This document shows, in pieces, positions 51,485-59,186 of a stretch of DNA of 64,000 nucleotides. Both the position numbers and the translations under genes were made by a program. Source of the DNA: Sphingomonas parva (ex Maeng et al. 2020) (GTDB taxonomy: Bacteria; Pseudomonadota; Alphaproteobacteria; Sphingomonadales; Sphingomonadaceae); contig NZ_SPDV01000013.1 in the NCBI RefSeq assembly GCF_004564275.1, forward strand, positions 38,300 to 102,299, written 5' to 3'. Position 1 is the first letter of the stretch. The number at the start of each line of letters is the position of its first letter. The notes under the pieces are model-generated. The model was not told the DNA's origin. It did no database searches and worked only from the letters and a program-made list of their open reading frames with translations.

Positions 51485-52351
51485 GTGGCACGGGTCGCGG
51501 TGATCGGCGCGGGCGCGATCGGCGGCACGATCGCCGCCTGGCTGGCCGAGGCAGGGCACGACGTCTTCCTCTGCGTCCGCACGCCGATCGACCACATCGA
51601 GGTCGCGACGCCGGCGGGCACGCTGCGGCCTGACGTCACGATCTGGCGCGGGATCGACGCCGCGCAGCCGGTCGACTGGGTACTCGCCGCGACCAAGACC
51701 TATGACAGCGCCGCCGCGGCGGCCTGGCTGCCGGCGCTGCGCGGCCCCGCAACGCCGCTCGCCGTGCTCCAGAACGGCATCGAGCAAGTCGAGAATTTCG
51801 CGGGCGCACCGGCGCCGATCGTGCCGGCGATCGTCGACATTCCGGCCGAACGGGACGCGCCGGGCCGCATCCGCCAGCGCCGGCTCGGTTCGATCCGGGT
51901 GCCGGACGGCGCGGCGGGAAGCGCGTTCGCCGCTCTGTTCGCCGGGACGGGCATCGACGCGGCGACCACCGCCGATTTCGCGGACATCGCCTGGCGCAAG
52001 CTCGCGATCAATTGCGCCGGGGCGGTCAACGCGCTGACGCTGAAGCCGGCGGGGATCAGCCGCGACCCGGCGGTCGCCGAACTGATGCGCGGTCTGATCC
52101 ACGAATGCCGCGCGGTCGCCGCCGCCGAGGGTGTCGTGCTGCCCGCGGCGGTCGCCGACGAGATCGTCACCGGCTACCAGCGGGGGCCGGCGGACGGGGT
52201 GAACTCTCTGCTCGCCGACCGGCTCGCCGGGCGCCGGATGGAGGCGGAAGCGCGCAACGACGTGATCGTCCGCCGCGGCGCCCGGTACGGCGTCGCGACC
52301 CCGCTGAACTCTATGGCCTGTGCCCTGCTCTCGGCCGTGCAGCCGGACTGA
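51485..52351 (+). CDS. 2-dehydropantoate 2-reductase-like (ApbA/PanE family)
   Basis: A 288-residue NADP-dependent reductase. The nucleotide-binding loop GAGAIGG is at 8-14, and AATKTYD and LQNGIEQVE (about 75-105) match the family. The catalytic Lys appears in WRKLAINCAGAVNALT. The C-terminal part (AEARNDVIVRRGARYGVATPLNS) is also conserved. It would reduce ketopantoate to pantoate for CoA synthesis, but many paralogs use other substrates. GTG 51485 is 4 bases after the efflux operon, so probably in the same transcript by position only. Confidence 0.88.
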   Translation: MARVAVIGAGAIGGTIAAWLAEAGHDVFLCVRTPIDHIEVATPAGTLRPDVTIWRGIDAAQPVDWVLAATKTYDSAAAAAWLPALRGPATPLAVLQNGIEQVENFAGAPAPIVPAIVDIPAERDAPGRIRQRRLGSIRVPDGAAGSAFAALFAGTGIDAATTADFADIAWRKLAINCAGAVNALTLKPAGISRDPAVAELMRGLIHECRAVAAAEGVVLPAAVADEIVTGYQRGPADGVNSLLADRLAGRRMEAEARNDVIVRRGARYGVATPLNSMACALLSAVQPD

Positions 52352-52365
52352 GCGCCCCCCCTACC

Positions 52366-53361
52366 TCAGACGCGGATCAGCATCTTGCCCATGTTGGCGC
52401 CGCGGAAGAGGTCGAGGAACGCCTCCGGCATCGCCTCCAGCCCCTCGCGCACGGTCTCGCGGCTGCGGACCTGGCCGCCGGCGATCCAGCCGCCCATGTC
52501 GCGGTAGAAATCGGCCATCTTCGGCAGATAGTCGGTGTAGATGAAGCCCTTCACCATGATCCGCGCGGCGATCATCCGCATGATGTAGCGGAAGGCCTGG
52601 GGCGTGCCGCTGTTGTAGGCGTCGATCATCCCGCAGATCGCGAAGCGGGCGTTGTTGCGGGCGGTGGCGAAGGCGGCGTCGAGATGCTCGCCGCCGACAT
52701 TGTCGAAATAGACGTCGATGCCCTTGGGCGCGGCGCGCATCAGCGCCTGCAGCACCGGCTCCGCCTTGTAGTCGATCGCCGCATCCGCGCCGAGCTCGCG
52801 TACCCAGGCGCATTTCTCCGCTCCGCCGGCCGAGCCGATGACCGTCATGCCCTTCGCCTTGGCGATCTGGACGACGGCCGAGCCGACCGCGCCGGCGGCG
52901 GCCGAGACGAAGACCACGTCCCCTTCGCGCGCCTCGGCGGTGTGAAGCAGGCCGAAATAAGCGGTGGCGCCGGTCAGGCCGAGGTTGCCGAGCCATTGCT
53001 GCGGCTCGACGGCAAGGCCCGGGACCTTGTTGAACTTCTCGGCCGGGCCGACCGCGGCCTCGCGCCAGCCGAGCATGTGGAAGACGGTGTCGCCGGGCTG
53101 GAAGTGCGGCGAGCGCGATTCGACGACCGTGCCGACCGCGCCGCCCTCGAGCGGGGCGCCGACCTCGAACGGCGGCACATAGCTGCGCACGTCGTTCATC
53201 CGGCCACGCATGTAAGGATCGACCGAGAGCCAGCGGTTCTCGACTCGGATCCAGCCGTCGGCGAGGTCCGGCAGAGCGACCTCGCGCAGCGAGAAGGTGT
53301 CGGGCGTGGGCATGCCCTGCGGCCGCGAAGCCAGATGCCAGGCGCGGGTGGTCGTGCTCAT
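52366..53361 (-). CDS. NADP-dependent oxidoreductase, MDR family (CurA-like)
   Basis: A 331-residue zinc-free medium-chain reductase of the double-bond reductase/CurA type. It shows SVDPYMRGRMNDVRSYVPPF, LGNLGLTGATAYFGLLHTAE, the nucleotide loop SAAAGAVGSAVVQIAKAKG, FDNVGGEHLDAAF, and the tail GANMGKMLIRV. Relatives reduce the C=C bond of enones using NADPH. It is alone: 14 bases from the convergent panE-like gene, ATG 53361. Confidence 0.94.
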   Translation of the reverse strand: MSTTTRAWHLASRPQGMPTPDTFSLREVALPDLADGWIRVENRWLSVDPYMRGRMNDVRSYVPPFEVGAPLEGGAVGTVVESRSPHFQPGDTVFHMLGWREAAVGPAEKFNKVPGLAVEPQQWLGNLGLTGATAYFGLLHTAEAREGDVVFVSAAAGAVGSAVVQIAKAKGMTVIGSAGGAEKCAWVRELGADAAIDYKAEPVLQALMRAAPKGIDVYFDNVGGEHLDAAFATARNNARFAICGMIDAYNSGTPQAFRYIMRMIAARIMVKGFIYTDYLPKMADFYRDMGGWIAGGQVRSRETVREGLEAMPEAFLDLFRGANMGKMLIRV

Positions 53362-53484
53362 CGTCGCTCTCCCCTGCAGATGCACTGACGCCATGAACGC
53401 GAATGGCGGAGCGGGCAAGCGCACGAACCGGTTCCCGTCCCGTTGCCGAGCAGGCGCATTTCCCAGGCCTCACTCCGGCGGCAG

Positions 53485-53605
53485 CCGGCGCCTCGAGCCG
53501 GGAATGCGCAGCGCTAATGAGCCGCGCCGGCCCGATGCCGGGCGCGCTCCATCTATGCCGTGCGCACTCCTCCTGAGTTCCCGGCCTGCGCCGGGATAAC
53601 GGGTT
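53485..53605. repeat. Degenerate inverted-repeat element
   Basis: The right end, TCCCGGCCTGCGCCGGGAT (near 53578-53596) followed by AACGGGTTG, closely matches the right arm at 33780-33812. An upstream partial inverted match (CCGGCGCCTCGAGCCGGGAA, near 53488) gives a degenerate copy of the same family. It lies in the 322-base gap between the oxidoreductase start and the DUF2171 gene end, with a terminator following. No gene seen in the gap. Confidence 0.45.
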
Positions 53606-53627
53606 GAGGATGGGCGTACAGGAACGC

Positions 53628-53663
53628 AAAAACGGCCCGGCTGCCGCGTAAACAGCCGGGCCG
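53628..53663 (-). terminator. Rho-independent terminator of SWFGD-DUF2171 gene
   Basis: On the minus strand a perfect 11-base-pair stem (CGGCCCGGCTG with its inverted copy, 53653-53663 and 53633-53643) and a nine-base loop are followed by TTTTT (53628-53632). It lies 20 bases past the stop of the gene at 53684-54970 and ends its transcript. Confidence 0.9.
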
Positions 53664-53683
53664 CCTGCGATCCCGTTCCGGGA

Positions 53684-54970
53684 TCAGCGCTTGGGATCGA
53701 TCCGGTCGGTGCGGCCGGTGCGATCGGTCGGGTTGGCGTCACCGAGGGTGCCGCGCTCGCTCGTGCGGCCGTCCTCGCGCTCGTCATAAGTGCCGGCAAA
53801 GCTGCGGTTGAGCACGTGCGGGCCGTCGCTGCGCGCCTCCGGCCGCTCGAACAGGGCGCGGCTGCGCTCCTCGTTGCGCCATTCCGAACGCGCATCCTCC
53901 GCCGTGCGGTTCAGCGTCACCTTCGTGTCGACCGTCTCGACCCAGCCGCAGGGGATCGAGTGATGCTGCCCGCCGGCGGACGGATCGCTCTTGGTGAGGA
54001 TGATCCGATCGGCGACGACCTTGTCGACGGTGCCGAGATGGGTGCCGTCCGATCCGACCACGTCCATATGCTCGTCGACCCGGCCGAGCAGCTGGCGCTG
54101 GCCCTGGCGCCGCGTGCGCCAGCCGGCGAATTCCGAATCGAACTTCGTCTGGTGCTCGCGGCGATATTCCTCATAGTCGCGGTCGAGCTCCTCGATCTGG
54201 CGGCGACGCCATTCGGAATAATGCGGATCGTGGGCCTGGGTTTGCGACCCGCCGCCGTAGCGGCCGGCCTCCCGCAGGATCGCAGCCTCGCGGCCAGTGC
54301 TCGTCGTGCCGCCATAGGCGCCGCCAACCGGCGACGACATCGGGTGGGCCCCGTGCGAGCCAACGTTGCCCGGATCGACGCGGTCGAAGCGCCGCGACTC
54401 GTCGTCATAGGCGCCGCCGCCCATCCGCTCACCGCCCGGATAGCCGCCGCCATAGGCACTGCCGGAATAAGGGCTGCCTTCCATGCCGCCGCGCCCGTAG
54501 CGGGCGCCGCGATCGTCGTCGTCGCGGTCGCGTCGGCTGTCCCAGCGGCCTTCGGCGCCGCCGCGGCGATGCCCGCGCTCGCCGCCGACCGAGTCTGTGA
54601 ACCAGCCGGGGCGGCCGGGCCGCTCGCGGTTCCAGCTCTCGCCGGCCTGGTTGTTCCAGCCGCCGCCGAAGCCGCCGCCGCCGAGCGTGCCGGGGCCGCG
54701 ATCGTCCTCATAGCCGCGGTCACCATAACCGTTGTCGCGCCGGCCGGTGAGACCGCGCTCGCGCGCCCAGCGGCCTTCGTCCCGGCCGCGATCATGGTCG
54801 TCGCCGCCGACCCAGGAGCGCAATTGGTCGCCGGCGCGCTCGAAGAAGCTGCGCTCGTCGCCGCCATGTCCCCGCCCGTACCGGGACTCGTGCTCGTTCC
54901 AGCCGCCGCGCTCGCGGCCGTAATCGCGATCACCGCGCCAGCCGCGGCGTTCGTCGCCATATTCGCCCAT
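53684..54970 (-). CDS. SWFGD and DUF2171 domain protein
   Basis: A 428-residue protein, mostly low-complexity. Residues 1-60 are rich in Gly, Arg, Asp and Glu, and include AGDQLRSWVGGDD, a match to the SWFGD motif that is typical of sphingomonad surface- or stress-related proteins. The middle part (about 65-250) is Gly/Arg/Asp-rich with many repeats of RGGMEG-, YGDRGYEDD-like type. Residues about 315-380 form a DUF2171 domain (GRVDEHMDVVGSDGTHLGTV, SIPCGWVETVDTKV), often PRC-barrel-like. It has no signal peptide. A strong GGAGAGTGAG precedes the ATG. Probably a stress-linked protein; function unknown. Confidence 0.83.
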   Translation of the reverse strand: MGEYGDERRGWRGDRDYGRERGGWNEHESRYGRGHGGDERSFFERAGDQLRSWVGGDDHDRGRDEGRWARERGLTGRRDNGYGDRGYEDDRGPGTLGGGGFGGGWNNQAGESWNRERPGRPGWFTDSVGGERGHRRGGAEGRWDSRRDRDDDDRGARYGRGGMEGSPYSGSAYGGGYPGGERMGGGAYDDESRRFDRVDPGNVGSHGAHPMSSPVGGAYGGTTSTGREAAILREAGRYGGGSQTQAHDPHYSEWRRRQIEELDRDYEEYRREHQTKFDSEFAGWRTRRQGQRQLLGRVDEHMDVVGSDGTHLGTVDKVVADRIILTKSDPSAGGQHHSIPCGWVETVDTKVTLNRTAEDARSEWRNEERSRALFERPEARSDGPHVLNRSFAGTYDEREDGRTSERGTLGDANPTDRTGRTDRIDPKR

Positions 54971-55151
54971 CTCACTCTCCTTTACCGGTCCGTCATGCAT
55001 GCGCGGCACCGCCGCCCGAAGGACCTCGGAACCGCGCGCACGATCTTCAGGAAAAACGAAAGACGCTCCGGCTCCGTTCCGAAGCGCGAGGCGGGACGTG
55101 GGGCGCTTCGGGCGAAACGACGGGCCGTGCGCAAAGCGGTGAAATGCCGCA

Positions 55152-55180
55152 TTGCGCAATGCATTCTCTGCCGCTATCTG
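55152..55180 (+). promoter_or_regulatory. Candidate promoter of tRNA-Ala
   Basis: TTGCGC (55152-55157) and TATCTG (55175-55180) stand 17 bases apart. Transcription would start about 45 bases before the tRNA. The match is partial. The 261 bases from 54971 to 55231 carry no gene that I can support. Confidence 0.35.
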
Positions 55181-55231
55181 GGGCGCCTTCCCGGCCCCGC
55201 CGACAGGCGGGGAACTGCGCGAAAACGGCGC

Positions 55232-55307
55232 GGGGCTGTAGCTCAGATGGGAGAGCGCTGCAATCGCACTGCAGAGGTCAGGGGTTCGATTCCCCTCAGC
55301 TCCACCA
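55232..55307 (+). tRNA. tRNA-Ala (anticodon CGC)
   Basis: A 76-base tRNA. The acceptor stem pairs GGGGCTG (55232-55238) with CAGCTCC (55297-55303) and includes G3-U70, the alanine identity pair; A73 and an encoded CCA follow at 55305-55307. The stem CTGCA/TGCAG (55258-55262 and 55270-55274) closes loop ATCGCAC, with anticodon CGC at 55265-55267. The T arm reads AGGGG-TTCGATT-CCCCT. A following island of accessory genes starts about 230 bases on. Confidence 0.97.
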
Positions 55308-55541
55308 GCCGCAAGAGGCTGAACTCTCACGGAAAATGCAACCGTTCACCGCTCTCCAAGGCGAGCCGCGGCGCATTCCGCAACCGTTTCAGAATCGTAA
55401 TGCCTGCAAGGTCCGAGGAAGTTCAGCGCCGCGGCGTGCCCCCGATCACCTTTCGTGGACCCCGGTCGGCAACAGGCTGGAAGCAGAACGCGAAAGCGCG
55501 TAAGCCAAGCTGCACGATCACGTACCGCGGGGGAATGGATC

Positions 55542-56219
55542 ATGTATCTCGTCGCCGCCTGGAACATCGAAAAAAACGGTCAGTCGTCGGTCGACATCAA
55601 GCAGGAGAAGGTCGCCGAGTTCATCCACAAGTGCGCGACCGAGATGAACGTCGACATCATCTTCCTGTGCGAGGTCCATTCTTCGCGTGTGGGCGACTAC
55701 AAGAGCTACCTGTCGAGCGTGTATGGCGCCTATCAGACCGAAAGCCTGCCGGGTGGGCACAGCAACGCCTACATCATCATGTGGAAGAAGAGCCTCAAGA
55801 TCGAGGCCGCGCAGGACAAGCTGAAGGGGCTCAATCGCGGCGCGCTGGTGCTGCAGCTCGACAACGACCTGCTGATTACTTTCGCGCACTTCAAGTCTGG
55901 TCAGACCGGCCTGACCAAGGACCAGCTGCAGCAAAGCGCCTCATTCCTCGACGGCGCCTTCTGCGGGCGCTGGGCCATCCTCGGCGACATGAACTGGGAC
56001 CACGCCAATCATCAGCAGCTGACGCTTCCCGGCGGCGCCCATCCTCATACGTGCGGCAACGGCAAGACCCAGGTGAGCGGCGGCATCCTCGACTGGTGCC
56101 TCGCCGGCGGCAGCACCAGCGTCGACGAGGTCGACGTCCAGACCCTCTTCCGCGCCGAAATCAGCGACATGACCCGCCCGGACCACCGGCCGGTGATGTT
56201 CCGCATCGGCCCCTCCTGA
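55542..56219 (+). CDS. Endonuclease/exonuclease/phosphatase (EEP) superfamily protein
   Basis: A 225-residue protein with the EEP active-site pattern: AAWNIEKNG (Asn8, Glu10), then IIFLCEVHSS, GDMNWDH (Asp149, Asn151), and the terminal PDHRPV (Asp214, His215). The family acts on phosphodiesters of nucleic acids or phosphoinositides. It has no signal peptide. Because it lies between a tRNA gene and a PAAR cassette, it may be a cargo nuclease, but that is inference. ATG 55542 follows GGGGGAATGGATC; a longer N-terminal frame exists but the domain begins at MYLVAAWN. Confidence 0.82.
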   Translation: MYLVAAWNIEKNGQSSVDIKQEKVAEFIHKCATEMNVDIIFLCEVHSSRVGDYKSYLSSVYGAYQTESLPGGHSNAYIIMWKKSLKIEAAQDKLKGLNRGALVLQLDNDLLITFAHFKSGQTGLTKDQLQQSASFLDGAFCGRWAILGDMNWDHANHQQLTLPGGAHPHTCGNGKTQVSGGILDWCLAGGSTSVDEVDVQTLFRAEISDMTRPDHRPVMFRIGPS

Positions 56220-56406
56220 CGGCGCCTCAGCCCAAGCGCGAAAGACGCTCCGAACCATTCGCTTGCGCGGCCGGCCAGTGGAGGCGCAGGAATGCGACTG
56301 CCGGGTCGACGCCGCCTTGCGCGCTCGGGATGCGCCCTCCGGGGGCTTTGGGCTCGATTGAGCAGCCTCCGCTCGCCATGCTAGACTTACCGAAAAGGAG
56401 CGCGTG

Positions 56407-56838
56407 ATGGGCCAGCCCGCAGCACGACTCGGCGACATGCACGCCTGTCCCATGTTCGACGGGCCGAAGCCGCACGTCGGCGGGCCGATCCTGCCGGCGT
56501 GCGAGGTGACCGTCCTCACCGGCGGAATCCCGCAGGCGCGGGTGACCGACAAGTGCACCTGCGTCGGCCCGGTCGACGTCATCGTCAAAGGGTCTGCGAC
56601 GGTCTTCGTCGGCAAATTGCCTGCCGCGAGGATGTTCGACACGACCGTCCACGGCGGCACGATCGTGGCCGGTCTGCCCACGGTGCTGATCGGGGACGCC
56701 GGCGGCGGCGGAGGAGGAGCCGGCGGCGGTGGCGGTGCGATGTTCGGAGTGGAGCCGGTGGCGAGCGCGATCCCGGCGGTGTCGCGGCCCTGCATGCAAT
56801 CGGCGGCGAAGAGCGGCAGCGCTTTCGTCGCGCCGTGA
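56407..56838 (+). CDS. PAAR-domain spike-tip protein
   Basis: A 143-residue PAAR protein, the pointed tip that sits on a VgrG-like spike of contractile secretion systems (type VI). Metal-binding residues expected: His12, Cys14, His23, Cys32, Cys50, Cys52 and His82, with GDMHACPMFDGPKPHVGGPI at the start. A Gly-rich stretch (98-111) precedes a short C-terminal tail, so the toxin is encoded separately. AAGGAG at 56395-56400 gives a strong start at 56407. Its last bases overlap the adaptor gene (GTGA). Confidence 0.93.
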   Translation: MGQPAARLGDMHACPMFDGPKPHVGGPILPACEVTVLTGGIPQARVTDKCTCVGPVDVIVKGSATVFVGKLPAARMFDTTVHGGTIVAGLPTVLIGDAGGGGGGAGGGGGAMFGVEPVASAIPAVSRPCMQSAAKSGSAFVAP

Positions 56839-57350
56839 CCGGGACGCCCGAACGCCTGCTGCAGGAGGTCGGTTCGCTCCCTCCCACCCGCTTCGCGGTC
56901 GTCGACGGCGCGATGTTCGACGATCTGCCGAAGGCGCTTGGCGCGCTGCGCCTAGACCACCGCCCGCTCTATTTCGAAGGGGCCGACATCGACACGATCA
57001 AGGCCGGACCGTTCCTCGTCCGGACCGACTCCTACCCGGACGCGGTGCAGCTCCTCACCCTGATCGGCGAGCGGCGGACCGGTGTCTTCTGGTCCTCGCC
57101 GAACGGGATGGACGATCTCTACCGCCATTTGCGGACCCTCAACCTGGTCCAGATCGCCCTCGTCGACGCGCCGCGCAACGCGGCCGATTACCAGACGGTG
57201 CTGTTCCGGCATGCCGATCCGAACGTGCTCGCCGCGATGATCGCGGTGATGGACGCCGGACAGCGGCAGGAACTGCTCGGCCGGTCCCCGGCCCTGGTCT
57301 ACAGCCTTGGCGCCGTGGGCGGCGTGCGGTCGCTGAGGGCGGGCGGATGA
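56835..57350 (+). CDS. DUF4123 type VI effector adaptor/chaperone
   Basis: A 171-residue DUF4123 protein, the family that links effectors to the VgrG/PAAR spike in type VI secretion (for example Tap/TecT-type adaptors). Visible: TRFAVVDGAMFDDLPKALGA, GPFLVRTDSYPDAVQLL, RTGVFWSSPNGMDDLYRHLRTL and DYQTVLFRHADPNVLAAMI, a family pattern in which W and SP recur. It starts by GTG at 56835, overlapping the PAAR stop. Its place between PAAR and toxin matches other effector cassettes. Confidence 0.9.
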   Translation: MTGTPERLLQEVGSLPPTRFAVVDGAMFDDLPKALGALRLDHRPLYFEGADIDTIKAGPFLVRTDSYPDAVQLLTLIGERRTGVFWSSPNGMDDLYRHLRTLNLVQIALVDAPRNAADYQTVLFRHADPNVLAAMIAVMDAGQRQELLGRSPALVYSLGAVGGVRSLRAGG

Positions 57351-57351
57351 C

Positions 57352-57756
57352 ATGCTGAAGTTCACCAAGCAGCAGTCCCAAGCGCCGCTCCTGCTCGACC
57401 GGCAGGCTCTCATCTTCGACATCGAGGAGCATCTCGCCGAGCAGTTTCCGCAGATGGTGGCGGCGGTTCCGCGCGGCTATCTCTGGGCGCTGATCAACGA
57501 GTCGATCCGGATCGCGCTGTGGCTGCGGATCCAGGACGTCGAGCACATCCGCTTCTTCTGCGCGCTGCGCTGGAAATTCGCGCCGGGTTTCTATCGCGAA
57601 CCGCGGCTGTGGCGGATCCTCACCGAAGCCGGCCGAACGGAAGCGGCGCGGATGGAGGCGCTCGGCGACCCGGAGATGGAGCGGGCCTGGCAGGCGGCGA
57701 TCGCGGCCAGGAACCCTGCCCACTGGGACGATCAGCCGGAAACCCTCGCGCAATGA
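57352..57756 (+). CDS. Unknown protein between adaptor and toxin
   Basis: A 134-residue predominantly helical cytoplasmic protein with no family that I recognise. Segments such as LIFDIEEHLAEQFPQMVAAVP and GYLWALINESIRIALWLRIQ, then FCALRWKFAPGFYREPRLW, suggest a small globular fold. It starts 1 base after the DUF4123 stop and overlaps the toxin start (ATGA), so it is strictly bound to this cassette. The position fits a loading factor or chaperone, but this is inferred. Confidence 0.75.
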   Translation: MLKFTKQQSQAPLLLDRQALIFDIEEHLAEQFPQMVAAVPRGYLWALINESIRIALWLRIQDVEHIRFFCALRWKFAPGFYREPRLWRILTEAGRTEAARMEALGDPEMERAWQAAIAARNPAHWDDQPETLAQ

Positions 57757-58649
57757 CCGAGGCCTATCACGACGCGCTGAACGAGCAGGCGAAGCAAAGC
57801 ATCTGGGCGACGCTCAGGCAGGAAGCCGCCAACCTCCCGGCGGCCGAGAAGGCCTCTCTGATCGCCGACGTCGCCGGCATCTTCGATCCGACGCCGATCA
57901 GCGACGGAGTGGGCGGCGTGCTGTCGCTCATCCAGGGCGATTTCCTTGGCGCCGGCCTCTCGGTGGTGGGCATGGTTCCGTACGTCGGCGACCTGGGGAA
58001 GATCGCCAAGATCGGCAAGCGGGCGCCGCGCACCGCTGCCATACTCAAGAACCTGCTGACCAAGGGCGACAATGCCGCCAGGGCCGGCGAAGCGTTCCTG
58101 AAGAACAACTTCACCCTCCAGCAGATCAAGGCTGCGCGCGAGCAAGCGACGAAGCGGGTCCGCGAGGCGCTCCTCAAGGCGCGCAACAAGCTGCCCTGCA
58201 AGGACTGTGCGAAGCTGAAGAACCAGGGCAAGAAACAGCTGCAGATGCCGAGCGGCACCGGGTCCGGCAAATGGAAGACTCCCGACGGGCGGCCACCGAG
58301 AAGCGGCAACGGAACCTACGAGTTCGATACGCCGGTCGAGCTCCCCGACGGGCGGAAGGTCTCGTCGGTGGAATATCGCGACGGATTCCCGAATTTCGAC
58401 AGTTACACCAAGGACGGCAAGCACACCCTCTGGGAGGTCTCGGGCGATGCGGACACCGATGCCGCCCGGCTCACGCGGCAGATGCGCGAGACCAACCCCG
58501 GCTACAAGCCGCCCGATCCCAATCAGTATGTCCTGCACCATTTCGAGGATGGCCAGGTCGGCTATGTTCCGCGGAAGATCCACGATCGCGCCGAGGGCGG
58601 CGCGGCGCATTCCGGAGGAAACACGATCGTCAACAACGACCTGTTCTAG
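57753..58649 (+). CDS. Polymorphic toxin with pre-toxin domain and HNH/Endo VII-type nuclease (LHH-like)
   Basis: A 298-residue likely nuclease toxin. The N-terminal part (about 40-95) is pre-toxin-like (GVGGVLSLIQGDFLGAGLSV then VGMVPYVGDLGK), typical of polymorphic toxins. A basic helical stretch rich in Lys/Arg (about 120-165) leads to a C-terminal domain with His262-His263 in VLHHFEDGQVGYVPRKIHD, His277 and His286-SGG, matching the LHH/WHH-type HNH superfamily. It would cut DNA inside a target cell. It has no signal peptide, which agrees with delivery on the PAAR tip. Overlaps the upstream stop (ATGA); the immunity gene follows 27 bases on. Confidence 0.87.
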   Translation: MTEAYHDALNEQAKQSIWATLRQEAANLPAAEKASLIADVAGIFDPTPISDGVGGVLSLIQGDFLGAGLSVVGMVPYVGDLGKIAKIGKRAPRTAAILKNLLTKGDNAARAGEAFLKNNFTLQQIKAAREQATKRVREALLKARNKLPCKDCAKLKNQGKKQLQMPSGTGSGKWKTPDGRPPRSGNGTYEFDTPVELPDGRKVSSVEYRDGFPNFDSYTKDGKHTLWEVSGDADTDAARLTRQMRETNPGYKPPDPNQYVLHHFEDGQVGYVPRKIHDRAEGGAAHSGGNTIVNNDLF

Positions 58650-58676
58650 ACGAATTCACCGACACGAGGATGACAG

Positions 58677-59186
58677 ATGCTGACCTTGCCCGCTCCGATC
58701 CTGGCGATGACACAGCGCGAGAGCTTCGCGAAAGCGACGGCCGAAGACGTCCACATGATCCGCAGCCTGCCGCCGCTGCCGGTACCTGAGAGCTATATCG
58801 AGCTGATCACCCGCTACGGCTATCTCACCTTCGATCCGGTCGACGATCCGTGCCGCTTCGCCTGGGAGTATCGCGAGCCGGAGCTCTCGATGCAGTTCAA
58901 GGCGAGCATCGCCGCCTTCATGCCTGCCGAGAAGGTGAAGCGCTATTACTCGGGCCTCGTCCTCGACGAGGATGAGGACCTGCCCAAATTCCCCAACTTC
59001 ATGCTGCCGATCGGGACGAACTGGGGGCAGAACAACATTCTGCTCGAATGCGGCGGCGAGCGGGACCGGATCTGGTTCTGGGAGTTCCAGCCCGACGCCT
59101 GGGGGGAAGGCGACAACGTGCGCCTCGGCTTCGTGGCCGATTCGCTCGCCGAATTCCTGGCCAAGCTCCACGTCCCTGAGCTGTGA
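58677..59186 (+). CDS. SUKH (SMI1/KNR4)-like immunity protein
   Basis: A 169-residue protein placed directly after the toxin, 27 bases on. It has a SUKH-type pattern: MIRSLPPLPVPESYIELITRYG, then YSGLVLDEDEDLPKFPNFM, and the aromatic/acidic segment RIWFWEFQPDAWGEGDNVRL. SUKH proteins are common antitoxins of nuclease-type polymorphic toxins and act by binding the cognate toxin in the producer cell. The first residues (up to about 25) may be an extension. The next gene starts inside its stop (GTGA). Confidence 0.78.
   Translation: MLTLPAPILAMTQRESFAKATAEDVHMIRSLPPLPVPESYIELITRYGYLTFDPVDDPCRFAWEYREPELSMQFKASIAAFMPAEKVKRYYSGLVLDEDEDLPKFPNFMLPIGTNWGQNNILLECGGERDRIWFWEFQPDAWGEGDNVRLGFVADSLAEFLAKLHVPEL

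Noticed and set aside
53816..56407. An 863-codon forward frame across the DUF2171 gene, tRNA-Ala and EEP region
   Set aside because: It reads through a tRNA gene and opposite to a recognised gene; Ala/Arg-rich with no domain.
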